Notes: generated by a model from the letters alone, not told the origin. 64,000 nucleotides of DNA from Lasiodiplodia sp. COLG20 (GCA_009801085.1 VNWV01000029.1:94428-158427); one strand, 5' to 3'. Counted from the first letter of the stretch, positions 46,901-58,616 are shown. Made by a program: numbers and translations.

Positions 46901-49900
46901 TGACTTCAGAGAGATGGGACCGTGCCCTTAAGCTGAAGGTTGAGGGTTCGTGGAACCTTCACCAGTCCACGCTTCAGGATGATCTTGACTTCTTCATCCT
47001 CTTCTCTTCTATTTCGTCAATCACCGGCAACCGCTCCCAGTCCAACTACGCCACCGGCAATGCTTTCCAGAATGCCCTCGCAGCATACCGTAAATCTATC
47101 GGTCTGCCTGGCCTGTCGGTGGCCCTGGGCTCCATGAGCGGAATCGGCGTCCTGGCGAATGATGAGAACCTCCTGACGTACTGTGCGCAAATGGGCCACG
47201 CTCACATCGGCCCGAAGGAGCTGGAAAAGGTCATGGAAGCTGCAATCTTCGAATCACACAAATCCGACAGCGCTCCGCTAATCTCTTTGGGTTTCGAGAT
47301 GTTTGAATCCTTGGACGGTGTCGTTCAGAAGAGAGCTGACCAGAGCCAAGCGTTCTGGACAGACTTCCCAGAGTTCGGCCACCTGATTGATCACAATTCG
47401 ACTGGGGCCGAGGAAGTAGTGCGATCGCTGAAGGAGCGCCTACAATCCCCAGGTCCTGAAGGTGCACAGGAGACTCTCATGGACGCTTTTCTAGAATGTC
47501 TCGGGAGCCTTCTTGGGTATGGCGTTGATGCATTTGATCCCGATTCATCGATTGCAGTATACGGACTCGATTCGCTCAATGCTATGTCCTGTCGGTACTG
47601 GTTTTTCCAACGTAAGTATATCCAGTCTCGTCATACTTGTACCCGACATGCTAATGGATTTCGAAGAACTTGGCCTCGATGTACCCGTGTTTGACATCCT
47701 CGGATGTAAATCGATCCGCGCTCTCATCTCCAGAGTCATCACCAAATTCCAAGATGGACAGGAGGGCTCGAAGGGCTATGTGATTCCACAGCCCGTGCGG
47801 CACACAGATCTCCAGCACAGGCCGCTCTCTCACTCCCAACGCCGGCTGTGGTTCCTTCACAACTATCTCCCGGACAAGACTACGTACAACCTTCTACTGG
47901 TATGCCACATTGAAGGAACTGTCAATGTACCAGCTTTTAAGCGAGCATGGACTGTTCTTCTAAAACGCCACGAGTCCTTGCACTCACGGCTCATCGATAC
48001 AGAAGAAGGACTGCAGCAGATCCCGGTGGAGCTGGACGAGTTTCCTATCACTGATGTCATCGCCCCAACCGACAACTATGATGAAACAGTTCAGGAGATC
48101 ACCCGACTGGCTCGTTCGCACGAGTTCAACCTTGAAGATGCGGAGCTTGTTCGAGGGTGGCTTCTGCAGTCACCAAGTGGTTGGAAGTTCTTCCTGACCT
48201 CTCACCATCTTGCCTGGGATCGGTCCTCAGTTCCAACCATATTCGCGGAGACGATGAGCGTATATAAATCCTTGATCAACGGGGAAAGCGAGGAGTCATC
48301 TCTGAAGCCCGTTGACTTGCAGTTTATCGACTACACCTTGTGGCAAGAAGAGTGCCTCAACGCCCCACAATTTACGGAGCCGCTTTTGGCTTATTGGAGT
48401 GAGCAGTTGAGCAACATTCCCGAGTCAAGTTCGCTTCTACCGATGGCTCTCAGAGACACCCGCCCAGTTGTGAAGGAACTGGAGACAGACAACGTCACTT
48501 TTGCTCTCGATTCTACACTGGGCCGATCGATCAAGGACTTCTGTGCCAGGCATGCGGTGACACCGTTCATGTTCATGACATCCAGTCTCAGCGCTCTGGT
48601 CCATCGGTTGACAGGAGACGAAGACGTCGTGGTCGGCATTGCGGACGGAGACCGTGGGCACTCGGCCTTTGACGATATGATTGGTTTCACGGTCAACATG
48701 CTGCCAATCCGCAGCCGAACCTCTGCTTCTGAACCCTTTATCTCGATACTGGAAGGGTTCCGGAAATCCTGCCTCGAAGCGTACGAACACCGCGCCATGC
48801 CATTTGACGTTCTACTCTCCCGACTTGAGATTCCCCGACGCACGTCTCACAGTCCCGTCTTTCAGATCACCGTCAACTATCAAATGCACGGCGCCTTCCC
48901 CGAGTACGACTATGGCGACTTCAAATTCACTAAGTACGACCATTACAATGCCCGTCTGCAAATGGATCTTAGCCTGAGCATTGAAGAAGAGCTTACTGGC
49001 GGGCTTGACTGCGTTTTTGAATTCGACACGGCCCTCTACGATCGGCAGGGCGTGACCAGCCTAGCAGAAATATACAAGACATTCATCGAGAATATTGTTG
49101 TTTCTGACGGGGCGCTGCCGCTTAACCAAACATCAATTGTTTCCACAGCGGATGAAGGGTTGATCAAAGCACTCTTGGAGCAGCCCCCCGATGTCGCTGA
49201 GCTCGAGGAATGCGATGCAACATTGTTCCCGATGCTCTTCCAGCAGGCTGTGTCCAGTCATCCCAACAAGGTTGCCTTGGTCGATGAATCGAGAACGCTG
49301 ACATGGTCAGAGGTGGATGCCGCCACGCGGAAAATCGCGAACGAACTTGTCAAGAGTGGCGCGGCACACGGAGAGCCGATAGGTATCTTCTGCGAGCAGT
49401 CAGTGGAGCTGGTGCTGGCAGCTTGGGGCATCGTACGCGCCGGCTGTGCTTACGTGCCCATCGATCCGGACTTTCCCGATGCTCGAATCCTTTCGATGAT
49501 GGAGGATGTGGAGATGACGAAGATCCTTGTGGATGGAGGAAGCGACCGTGTACAGCGGATGGTTGCATGCGGAGTCAAACTGGCGGACATCCACGAGATC
49601 CATAAGTTGACGGAAGCTGCCAGTGCAGACGAAGTTCCTCTTATCTGCCATGACATCACCAAGTCAGACGCGTTTTGCTGCGTCTTCACTAGCGGCAGCA
49701 CAGGACGTCCCAAGGGAATTTACATTGGACATGGCCCGCTTCGATACCAACAAGAAGGATATCACCGCGTCGTTGGCACATGCGCCGAAGACCGAATTCT
49801 TCTAGCATCCGCCATGGTTTTCGACGCGTCCCTGTGCGCCATCTATGGAGCAGTTCTACATGGAGCAACGCTTGTAGTTGCAAGCAGAGAAGGTAGGTAT

Positions 49901-52525
49901 CCAAATACAGGAAGGACGATCATACCGCTAACATCGTCTCCCTTAGCTCGGTTTTCTCCATCGACCATGATTGACCTGATCATTGATCAAGAAATCTCAA
50001 ACTGCATCATGACGCCAACGCAAGTATCCATCTTGCTGGCAGCCCCGAACCGGAAGAAGCTTCTGGAGTGGACGAGTCTGAAGTCTCTTGCACTTGGAGG
50101 CGAGGCACCCCCACAGCATCTCCTTCGAGACTTATACGGACTAAATCTGCCTCGTGCTACTTTCTTCAACGCATATGGCCCTACTGAGACAACGGTCGCC
50201 TGCTCAATTGCAAAGTACGTCTCAGAAATCCTACCTGACTGGTGATGCAAGCTAATACAAGGCAGACTGAGTCCAAGCGACGTTGCCAGTGGAAGCATTC
50301 CTCTGGCGCCCCCGCAATTCCCAGCGACCCTCTACATTCTCGACGACCGAGGAAACCGCTCACCTCTCGGTGTTCCTGGAGAGTTATGGATTGGCGGCCC
50401 GGCTGTCAACAATGGTTACATCAAACGACCAGAGCTGACTCAACGAGCATTCTTGCCGGACCCATTCAGCGCCCAGGCCGGCCAGATCTACCGGACCGGC
50501 GATCTCTTCTGCCTTGCTCGTGACGGCACACTGCACGCGCGGGGCCGCATCGGTGGGGACCGACAGATGAAACTGCGTGGCATGCGCATCGAGCTCGACG
50601 AGATCGAATCCGCGCTGTGGGACCTGTACGAAGACCTCGAGGAGAGCGAAGCGCCACCGTTGATGAACCTGGCCGTCGCGTACCACAAGAAGGGCGAGGC
50701 GGATGGCGTGCTGGCGGCCTACTTTGCCGTCGGCGAGGCGCCCGTCAGCTCCTCGCTAAAGCAAGCGCTGGGAAGTTTCTTCAGGACCGGCCTGAGGGAG
50801 TGCCTGCCCGTCCACATGGTTCCGAGTGCTTTCGTCTTCGTGGCTGCCTTGCCCACGACAGTGGCTGGGAAGACGGACTACAGAACCATCAGCTCCTGGC
50901 CAGCTCCAGCACGGATGACGGCCTCTTCGGAGAGGAAGGCTGGTGATTCGCTGCAGCTCACTGCATTGCAGCAGGGTATCGTGAAAGTCTGGCGAGAGGT
51001 TCTTGGCGAAGAAGGTGATATCTGCGAGGAGGATGATTTCTTCAGCCTTGGTGGCCATTCTCTGCTCTTGATGAGAGTGCAAGCTGGCATCCAGAGCGCT
51101 TATGGCGCCACATTGTCTCTTGCCGCAATGTTTGCCGAGCCGACCGTGGCGGGCATGGAGAGGCTACTGTTGGCGCAACCCAAAATGGCTGGAAACACGA
51201 ATGGCACTTCAGTGCGTGAAGATGAAACAGTAAGTGGTGATGTACCTTGCTCCTGGACTGCTGTACTAACAGTGGAAAAGATTATCACTGTAGACTGGAA
51301 AAAGGAAGCCGCTCTGCCGCATGAGTGCAACTGGATCATCACCGACATTCCCAACAAGCCGATCGAAGCCGTAGCAATGACGGGTGCCTCTTCCGTGATC
51401 GGAGTGCATTTCCTGCATCAGCTCCTGACCACAACAAGGTGCATGATTTACTGCCTGGCAGAAGATGCTCAGTCACGCAAAGATGCACTGGAGCAGGTCA
51501 ATTCATCTCTGGCCGCTCACGGGTTCATAGACAGCCTTCCGAGCAGCTGGCACGACCGGATCATCGTCTTCTGTGGAACCTTGTCGGATGCACACCTTGG
51601 CCTGTCAACCGAAGAAACTGCCCTTATCGATGCCAAAGTCAACGCAATCTACCATATGGACTCGGATGTCTCGCTGCTGAAGAACTACGAGGGCGTTCGT
51701 GCCGGCAACGTCGGAGCTCTGCATTTCCTGATCGACCTTGCATACGGCAACGGCAGCAACGTGAAGGCTCTCCACTACCTCTCAACCTGGGGCGTTCCTC
51801 ACCTGCAAGCCTGGCATGGCACCGAGTTGGACTCTGCTAAAGGAATTGTAACCACCGAGACAGAGCTAACGCACATGACGCCGTCCTCGGATCCTGGCCT
51901 CGCGTACCTCAAAGCGCGATGGGCATGCGAGAATCTGCTGTACGAAGCGGCACACCGTGGTCTGCCCGTCACCATCTTCCGTCCCAGCATGTGCGCCAAT
52001 TCCGCCGCTTCTGGTCGCGCGCTCAAGCGGACCGACATCAACCGGCGCATCCTCGAAGGCTGCCTGCAGACCGGCCTGGTTCCCGACTTTGGCTCCGCCC
52101 ACGGCGGCGGCATGAGCTGGATCACCGCCGACTACCTCACCGCCGTCATTGCCCGCCTTACCATCAGACCTGACGGCCGTAGCTACCAGAACTCTACGGC
52201 CAAGGGAGCCCGCATCTTCCACGTCGTTGCCGACAGACACATCCCGTACACCGAGCTGGTCGACGTGCTGCAGACGGCCCGCAGCGGCGAGAAGTTGCGC
52301 GCTGCTGCACCCGAGGAGTGGTTCGCTGCCATGCGTGCAGCCGGCGATCCCGAGATGGCCATTCAAGCTGAAGTGTTGCGTGAGTGGTGGCAGGCGGGCT
52401 GGCTGCCTTTCGCATTGGATGATACTCGGTCGCGCCGCGTGTTGGAGGAAGAATTGGGCATGAAGCCTCCAGTCGTCGACAGGAAGCTTTTGCTACAGAG
52501 TGTCATTGGAGAGCCAGGATTTTAG
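40996..52525 (+). CDS. Hybrid PKS-NRPS megasynthase
   Basis: 3738 residues; exons 40996-41383, 41437-41996, 42050-43948, 43996-47611, 47667-49892, 49947-50214, 50266-52525 sum to a whole frame. Domains (approximate residues): KS 13-430 (Cys181 in DTACSS, His316 in EAHGTGT, SNIGH); AT 526-833 (GHSSG, Ser622); DH-like 913-1234, with catalytic His replaced (WLSTIKASGTASLPP, Ile948) and the Asp motif reading DPAAFSTLLRIQ; vestigial ER ~1544-1734 (VQVPARQIHALPNGVSLEDA present, NADPH Gly motif lost); KR 1814-2000 (LLGGMGGLG, Tyr1967); ACP 2104-2185 (GLDSLN, Ser2142); C 2199-2642 (HHLAWDR, His2335); A 2672-3197 (FTSGSTGRPKG, NAYGPTE); PCP 3217-3284 (LGGHS, Ser3251); R 3354-3730. No methyltransferase. 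Makes a polyketide-amino acid amide; product unknown. Confidence 0.96.
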
Positions 52526-53243
52526 TACTGTGCCGTGTACCGTAGTCATGTTTTAGCTTCCATAGTCAGCTGTTATAATTGGCGATATTTGTAAAATGCG
52601 TGGGCATTACTGGTAGGAAGCGACAGTGTGTTAAGACCATGTGTTGCTTGATTTTCACCACGGCCACTGTGATGGTCAGTTGTCCAGCGAGCTCAGCAGG
52701 CAAAAGGTAAAATTTGCAAACTGATGTCTATGTACCATTGACCATGTAAATGCAAGCCAGCGTGGCTGGGTAGTAATGCCGCCGTGTCGCATTGCTGTGC
52801 CAGCTTCTGCCAGCATGCATGCTGGCTTTTACCAGCTACACCAGGTTCTACTACCCACACTGGCCTTTATCAGCCATGCCGGCTTCTACTAGCTATACCG
52901 GCTTTTCCTATTACAAACCCTAGGAAACGTATCACAGTCTAAGCAGACAGCCAATCGAATGAAATCTATATATCTTAGTAAGATGAAGTAGTAGTTCGGG
53001 CCGAGGCGTGCAGGATAAATTTAGCAACCCGACCCACTTAGTACGGCCGAGTCCGTCATAATTCGACGGGAAATACGAAAAGCCCATTGCCAAATAGGAA
53101 GGCAGTACCGAATAGAGGCGCAGTTCCCCTTCTCTTTTAACTCCCCTTCTCTGCAACGTTCTTCCGACGCGACTTTCCCTGCATTCTTCTTCAACTTCCC
53201 AGCTGGTGTAACAACTGGGATCCATTGAGAATCGGCCATCAAG
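52526..53243. other. Intergenic with degenerate tandem repeat
   Basis: 3' flank of the synthase and promoter of the glycosyltransferase gene. Contains the repeat at 52797-52908 and a CGGGCCG at 52997-53003, which could be chance. No gene seen. Confidence 0.5.
52797..52908 (+). repeat. Degenerate ~19-20 bp tandem repeat
   Basis: About five units of the type GGCTTTTACCAGCTACACC, with variants GGCCTTTATCAGCCATGCC and GGCTTCTACTAGCTATACC. Differences are mostly C/T. The start also holds an inverted GCCAGCATGCATGCTGGC. Confidence 0.7.
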
Positions 53244-54433
53244 ATGCAGCTCAACCTCCCTTCAAAGCTGCTGAGGGTTGTCGCAGGGTGCGCGGTCGCG
53301 AGCCTTGTAACGGTGTCGACATACTCACTTATGGCGCACCAATCTGCAGGCGGGCTGCGGTTACCCGAAATCCATAACGGGACTTTCAAGATGCTTGAAT
53401 GGTCAGAATTCAAGCCAACATGGACAACCGAGCAGATGGAGCCCAGGTTCGCCTACGCCCAGTACGTCACTACGCTGGACTACTTATGCAATGCAGTAAG
53501 TGGACCGCCCAAATCAAAGTGGGATTGCGAACTGATTTGATCTATTGCAGGTCATCAATTTCGGCCTCCTCCGTCGGTTTGGCACAAAATATGACCTTGT
53601 CCTCATCTTTCCCAAAACCTGGTCCGAAGGGGTTCGTCTTCATGTGACATCACATCCTACAACCATAGAACTGACGTGCATCGCCATGACAGAACTCCAA
53701 AGAGGCGAAAGCAATGGAGAGGCTTCAGGCCGCTCAACCGGACATTTACTACAGGCCTTTCGACGTTGTATCAACCAATAGCGGCGACGCTACCTGGCGC
53801 GACAGCCTGACCAAGTTCCACTCCTTTGCCCTCACAGAGTGGAGCCGCGTGCTGGCTTTCGACTCGGACGCACTTGTCCTCAACAGCATGGACCACTTCT
53901 TCCTGAGCCCGCTGGCGCCCATCGCGGTTCCACGTGCCTACTGGCTCACCGAAAAAGGCAGCAACATCGCGAAGCAGATCCTCGGCTCCCACGTCATGCT
54001 GCTCGAGCCGAACGAGCATCGCTACCGCAAGATCCTCGACGAGGCCGCGCGGTCGGCTGACTTCGACATGGAGGTCATAAACCACATGTTTTCCGACTCG
54101 GCCATGATTCTACCACATCGTCGCCTGGCGCTGCTGTCTGGAGAGTTCCGGAAGCAGGATCACTCTCAGTACATGTCGCCCGATGAGGATGAAGAGTGGA
54201 ATGCTATGGGCGAAGTTTCCCGCGCCTATCTGGTGCATTTCAGCGACTGGCCTCTGCCGAAGCCTTGGAAGCCGCGGACGCAAAAGCAATGGGAGGATGC
54301 CTTGCCTGAATGTCGGGATGACGACGTCGAGACGGCGGACAAGCCGAAATGTGCGGATCGGTTCATGTGGACAGGGTTCTACGACACTTACGATTATGAG
54401 AAGGAACGCCAATGTAAGATCTTATTTGAGTAA
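53244..54433 (+). CDS. GT8-type glycosyltransferase (glycogenin-like, Golgi)
   Basis: 357-residue protein, exons 53244-53495, 53551-53631 and 53693-54433, in frame. The N-terminus has one hydrophobic segment (VVAGCAVASLVTVSTYSLMA, about 12-31), fitting a type II membrane anchor. The catalytic fold shows RFAYAQYVTTLDYLCNAVINFGLL across intron 1, KYDLVLIFP, FHSFALTEWSRVLAFDSDALVLNSMD with DxD at Asp168/Asp170 (metal and sugar-nucleotide binding), and a C-terminal YLVHFSDWPLPKPW. Similar fungal proteins are annotated as GlcNAc or glucose transferases of family GT8; donor and acceptor are unknown. It follows the synthase on the same strand but is probably outside the cluster. Confidence 0.9.
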
Positions 54434-55239
54434 TAGATCCTCAGCGTGTTCAGCACCACCCAGACTGTTCTTCCACACATGCGGGCTCAACGCTTAGGAA
54501 TTCTTGTTAACATCAGCTCCACCGTCAGACTAAGAGGACTACCAATAGTGGCCACGAAGCAGAGGGCGCCAGGCTGGCGATGCAGTGCCCGGAATGAAAG
54601 ACGAGTGCGGAGCTAGAGGTAAGAGGCGATAAAGCGCCTCTACTATATCGCTCGTTGTGCCGCTTACTACAGCGCTCGCCGTGACGCTTGCCGTAACGCT
54701 TGCCGTGTTACTCGCTGTGTTACTTACCATGTCGCTTGCCGCGTTGCTTGTTATGTTACTCGCCATGGCGCTTGCTTGTTACGGCACAGCCCCCACGGGA
54801 TCAGGAAGATTAGGATAAGGAAGGAGGTGGGGTGCACCCGCTGGGCGCGAAAAGGACCTACGTAAGTCACGTGGCTTACATAACGCTTAGCTTTAATCTC
54901 ATTGCTCTCCCTCTAAAAGAATAGATTAAATAGATCTAAGCGGGGTTAATTTTATTACTCTATAGAATAAAGCTACAGATTAAACGAATTAATAATCTAA
55001 ATTATAAACTTTTTTATATATATATAAACCACACTCTTTAAAATAACTTTAACCTATATAGTTAACTTTAATAATAGAATTTAGACTCTATTAGTAATAA
55101 GGCCTTTATATACGTAGTGCGTAGTCGTGTTATTACTTACTTCGTTTCTAACCCTCTTCTTATACCCACTTAAGAAAAACCCCTTCGATAGGTTTCTACC
55201 CTCTTGGTGTTTAAATCCTTAGAGGCAGAGGCCCGCCGT
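54434..55239. other. Intergenic: minisatellite and AT-rich RIP-like tract
   Basis: Holds the minisatellite at 54650-54776 and then, from about 54880 to 55190, AT-rich DNA with many TA and few CA/TG dinucleotides, resembling the telomere-proximal tract. No intact gene. Confidence 0.6.
54650..54776 (+). repeat. Minisatellite of ~11-12 bp degenerate units
   Basis: A row of variants of ACGCTTGCCGT / TTACTCGCTGTG / TCGCTTGCCGCG, about ten units. On the minus strand it would read as Ala/Ser/Val/Thr repeats, but no start or gene context supports coding. Confidence 0.75.
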
Positions 55240-55303
55240 TACACAAGGGCTACACCCCGGACAAAGAGTCCTCCAAGCCGAATGCAGCTCTGTCGAAAGA
55301 CCG

Positions 55304-56074
55304 ATGGAAGGAAGACTGGGTCGAGGCCGCCGGTCTGCCGCAGTAAACGCTCTGGAGAAGCGCTTCCCAATACAGCGGAGGTTTCGCATCGGGTCGAACC
55401 TCGAAAAGGCGTTTCGCGACCTCATGAGGCAGCCCGATTGCGGCTGGTGCGCGTGGGCCGATGGCACTTGCATCAACCGAGCGGCTAGTAGGGGTCGTGA
55501 TGTGGACGAAGAAAAGTTCCTGGCGGATACGGGCTTCTGGGTGGCTTACTGGGAGGCGTTCCGGGACCTACTACGGCGCCCTTGGTTCGGCAGGCGATGG
55601 ATCATTTAGGAAGCCGTTCTGGCGCGAGAGCCCATACTGTTCTGCGGCGCCCGGCGGATCCCCTGGTGCGACCTGGCGCAGCTGGCCGAGCTCCTGCTGC
55701 GGCAGGCAAGATGCGGCGGCATGGCCCGCGTCTCGGCGGAGCTCCACGCGACGGTCTACCTTGTATCGGCCATTCACGACACCCACGATGTAGTGGAAAG
55801 GAGCCAGCCGGCGCCGGAGCTCGAGCTCGACTATCTGTGCGCCAGGTTCGACACGTCGCGCTGCGGCGACCCTCGGGACGTGGTGTACTCGCTCCTGTCG
55901 CTGCCTTAGGACGCGCATCGCGGGCGACTCCTCCCCGATTACTCGCATGGCACCGCCGTCGAGGACGTGTTCGTTCAGCGTTTCCGCGTAATCGTGAACG
56001 ATGCCTAGTCTTTAGACTTCATCTTTCGTGCGAATTACCCGCCGCTCCCCAAATTTGGCAGCGCCGAGACTTGA
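55304..56074 (+). pseudogene. HET-domain gene destroyed by nonsense changes
   Basis: One frame keeps coherent HET-like coding over about 770 bp: WADGTCINRAAS (usual VDAICINQ), RRPWFGRRWII then EAVLAREPILFCG (usual W-IQE-VLA), LDYLCARFDTSRCGDPRDVVYSLLSLP and LLPDYSHG. It is broken by TAG at 55607, TAG at 55907, TAG at 56006 and TGA at 56072, all in that same frame. The first TAG stands where the family has the Gln of WIIQE. TAG from CAG and TGA from TGG or CGA are single transitions, the type made by RIP. No frameshift is needed, so decay was by point mutation. Weaker coding traces continue to about 56370. The 5' part of the gene is not clear. Confidence 0.85.
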
Positions 56075-56475
56075 CTTTCCTGCCTGGGAGCTGGCGCAAG
56101 GGCCTGCTGCCGCTGCGGCACCTTTGGCGGCAGCGAGGGAAATCTATAATAAGCCGCCGGGAAAGAGTACTGTGCCTCGCTGAGAACGGCGCCCGCGTAT
56201 TCTATCGAGAAGGCAGACGGGCACTTTATACTTATCGCCTTGGGGTATGTGAACTGCCCAATCTTCTATATCGGACACGGCACGTTGGATAAGGACGACG
56301 ATTTTAAACAATTTTTAGCAGCGTTCGATGTAGAGGAAGAGATAACGAGGTTTAACTCAAGGACAATATTAGTAAGTTTTCTAGTATTCTACTAGAGTTC
56401 CATACGGACTCGACCCCTCCTCGCAGTAAATTTACATTATAAAGCCTTTGTCGCGAGCTTACGTCTAAATAGTAT
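56075..56475. other. Pseudogene remnant and flank
   Basis: Possible further remnant of the HET C-terminus (traces such as FILIALGYVNCPIFYIG around 56225), then AT-rich DNA before the 3' end of the transporter. No intact gene. Confidence 0.4.
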
Positions 56476-57819
56476 CTACATACGGCTTTTTAAACTCAGC
56501 CCATTCTTCGCCATCCTCGCCGCGACGAGCATCAAGGTGCCGCCCAAGAAGGCGGAGCCGCCAAAGACCTGAGCGTACAAAAAGTCGCCGTGGCGGTGTT
56601 GTATAAGGGCGCCGGCGATGGGCGGGCCGGTCAGGCAGGCGACGGAGATGAAGGAGAAGCACATGCCGGTGCGGGTGCCCATCTTCTTTAGGTCGGCCGT
56701 TAGACTGGCGCAGGACGCGGGGAAGAGGCTCTGGATGCCGGCGCCGAAGAAGCCGTAGAGGACGCAGAAGGCGTATAGCGCGCCCGCCGTGCTCACGGCC
56801 GCCCAGCTGTAGAAGAGCACGCCGGCGAAGAAGGCGACCGGGATCAGCGTGTTGATCGGGCCCAGCAGCCGGTCCGCCGTGAGCCCGCACGCTAGCCGCC
56901 CCGGGATGCCGACGGCGTTCATCACCAGCAGAAGCGTTAGGGACTCGGATGCGGAGACGCCGATTATGGTTTTGGCGAAGGTGCTGATCTGGGGTAGGGG
57001 GTCAGTCAGGCGGGGTCAAGCAGGCTGTGGGGTGGGGTAGGGGCGTACGTAGAAGTAGGCAAAGTAGACGGCCCAGAGGTTGAAGAACATGGCGATGCAA
57101 AAGAGCGTGTACGACGGCTCCTGGAAGGCGCTCCACTCAACCAGCGGGCCAGTCTTACGCGGGGGGAGGCGCACGCGGGCGATGGACACGATGACGGCTG
57201 CGTTTAGTAGGATCGCGAAGCCCATAGTGCGGACGGTCCAGCCGAAGCCGACTTTGGGAAGCAACTGCTGGGCGACGAGGGGGAAGATAATGCCTCCTGT
57301 CGCGCCGCCGGACGCGGTGCATGCCATAGCCAGAGAGCGTTTCTTGGAGAAGTAGGTCGCGACGAGGGAGACAGTCGGGCAAAAGACAAGGCCATCGCCT
57401 AGGCCCTTGCAGATACCTTGTGCGAGGAAGAGCTGCCAGTACTGCGTTGAGATGGACGTCATAAACACGCCAAGTACCTGTAGGAAGGATCCCAGCGTGA
57501 GGACCGTGTGGTAGTATCCGGCATCGAGAGCTCTGCCGGAGAAGGTGCCGACGAGGTAGACGAGGAAAATCTGTATAGAGCCGATCCAGCTGATGGCCGA
57601 AGGGGTGGCCGAGAGCGAGGTGGTATAGTAGGATTGGAAGAGGCCGAATGAGCTCAAGTAGCCCCAGCCGTTGATGAGCACTAGGTGTCCCATAAAGACT
57701 TGGGTCCAGGCTTTGAAGCCGCCGTCCGGCGCGGGTGGGATGACGTGGACAACGTCGCTCGCGTCTGTGGGCTCCGTGGCCAAGGCAGACTCATTTTGCT
57801 TCGACTCGTCCGCCGACAT
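56476..57819 (-). CDS. MFS monocarboxylate-transporter-like protein
   Basis: 427-residue membrane transporter, exons 57819-57049 and 56988-56476 (60 bp intron). The N-terminal hydrophilic part ends in PPAPDGGFKAWTQVF, the PDGGxxAW hallmark of the fungal MCT family (Mch/riboflavin-transporter-like) at the start of TM1. Other blocks: GLGDGLVFCPTVSLVATYFSKKRSLAMACTASGG (TM4-5 region), RPYP-free splice joining YFAYFY to ISTFAK, GRLACGLTADRL, and TM11-12 near the C-terminus. Substrate is uncertain: monocarboxylates, riboflavin or other small acids. The gene is GC-rich and intact between two RIP-damaged regions. Divergent from the flavoprotein gene, about 800 bp away. Confidence 0.9.
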
Positions 57820-58616
57820 GGCGAGAGCTGAGTACGGGTCGAGGGTAGAGCAATGGGTTGAGCAAGATGCAAGTCTGGAATTTTCACGGCAGCTAAGACG
57901 AACGAGTACTTGGGGGTCGGGGCGTTAAGTTGCATAGGCAGCCGCCGCTGGGTGCCTTATACGCGGCTAGGCCCGCTTTTCCGGAGGATCCACCTGGTGG
58001 CTTTGTCAGCCTTCCTCACAGGGCTACATGTGTCGCCCCTTTCCCCCGCCTCATGTGCTTTTAAATCCATAAACCATGCGCGTGTGTCTTGCCGGCGGCT
58101 CCACAGAGGCTTCACAGAGGCTTAATAGCGGCTGACGGAGAATCGCCCCCAGCCCTATAATTAACATCCTAAGAGCAGGGTCCGCATCCTATGGAAACGA
58201 AGACCTGTCACGTACCGAAGGCTCACCTCCAGCCCTATAATTAATATCCTGGTGGTAGGGTCCGCATCCTGTGGGAACGGAGACCTGTCACGTACCGGGG
58301 GCTGTTGGGTTTCCAACCAGCCATGAGCGGACCAGAAGGCTCAATGTCACATCAGGCACACGCAGCTCCGGCGACTTTCGCTGCGGGAATTGCAACCTCA
58401 AGCCCCGCATTGATGTGACTATCGTACGAACACTTCCAGGCATACGCGGACGGGGGAATCCTCCACGACTCATTTCTGACGTCCAGAGGCGTGGTTTCGG
58501 CAGCTCGCTGAAGCAACAGTCGTCGGCGGATATATAAGCTACGCACTCCTCTCACATCTCTGCGGCAGACCAAGCATCCGCTCTTCTCTTGAAAGCCTTC
58601 AATCCTCAACTTCACC
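57820..58616. promoter_or_regulatory. Divergent promoter region with direct repeat and TATA box
   Basis: Between the MCT-like transporter and the flavoprotein. Contains two direct 80 bp units (58151-58305) and, for the right gene, TATATAAG at 58531-58538, about 80 bp before the ATG. Confidence 0.6.
58151..58305 (+). repeat. 80-bp direct repeat, two copies
   Basis: AGCCCTATAATTAA starts at 58151 and again at 58231, exactly 80 bp apart. GGGTCCGCATCCT and GACCTGTCACGTACCG are kept in both. Differences are mostly A/G and C/T transitions, as RIP of a duplicated unit would give. Confidence 0.9.

Noticed and set aside
51231..51294. Possible intron in the PCP-R linker (GTAAGT...CAG)
   Set aside because: Removing it to either AG breaks the frame, whereas the unspliced reading is open into the R domain.
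52997..53003. CGGGCCG upstream of the GT8 gene as evidence of cluster membership
   Set aside because: A 7-mer of this kind is expected several times by chance in 64 kb; without the longer flanking match it is not informative.
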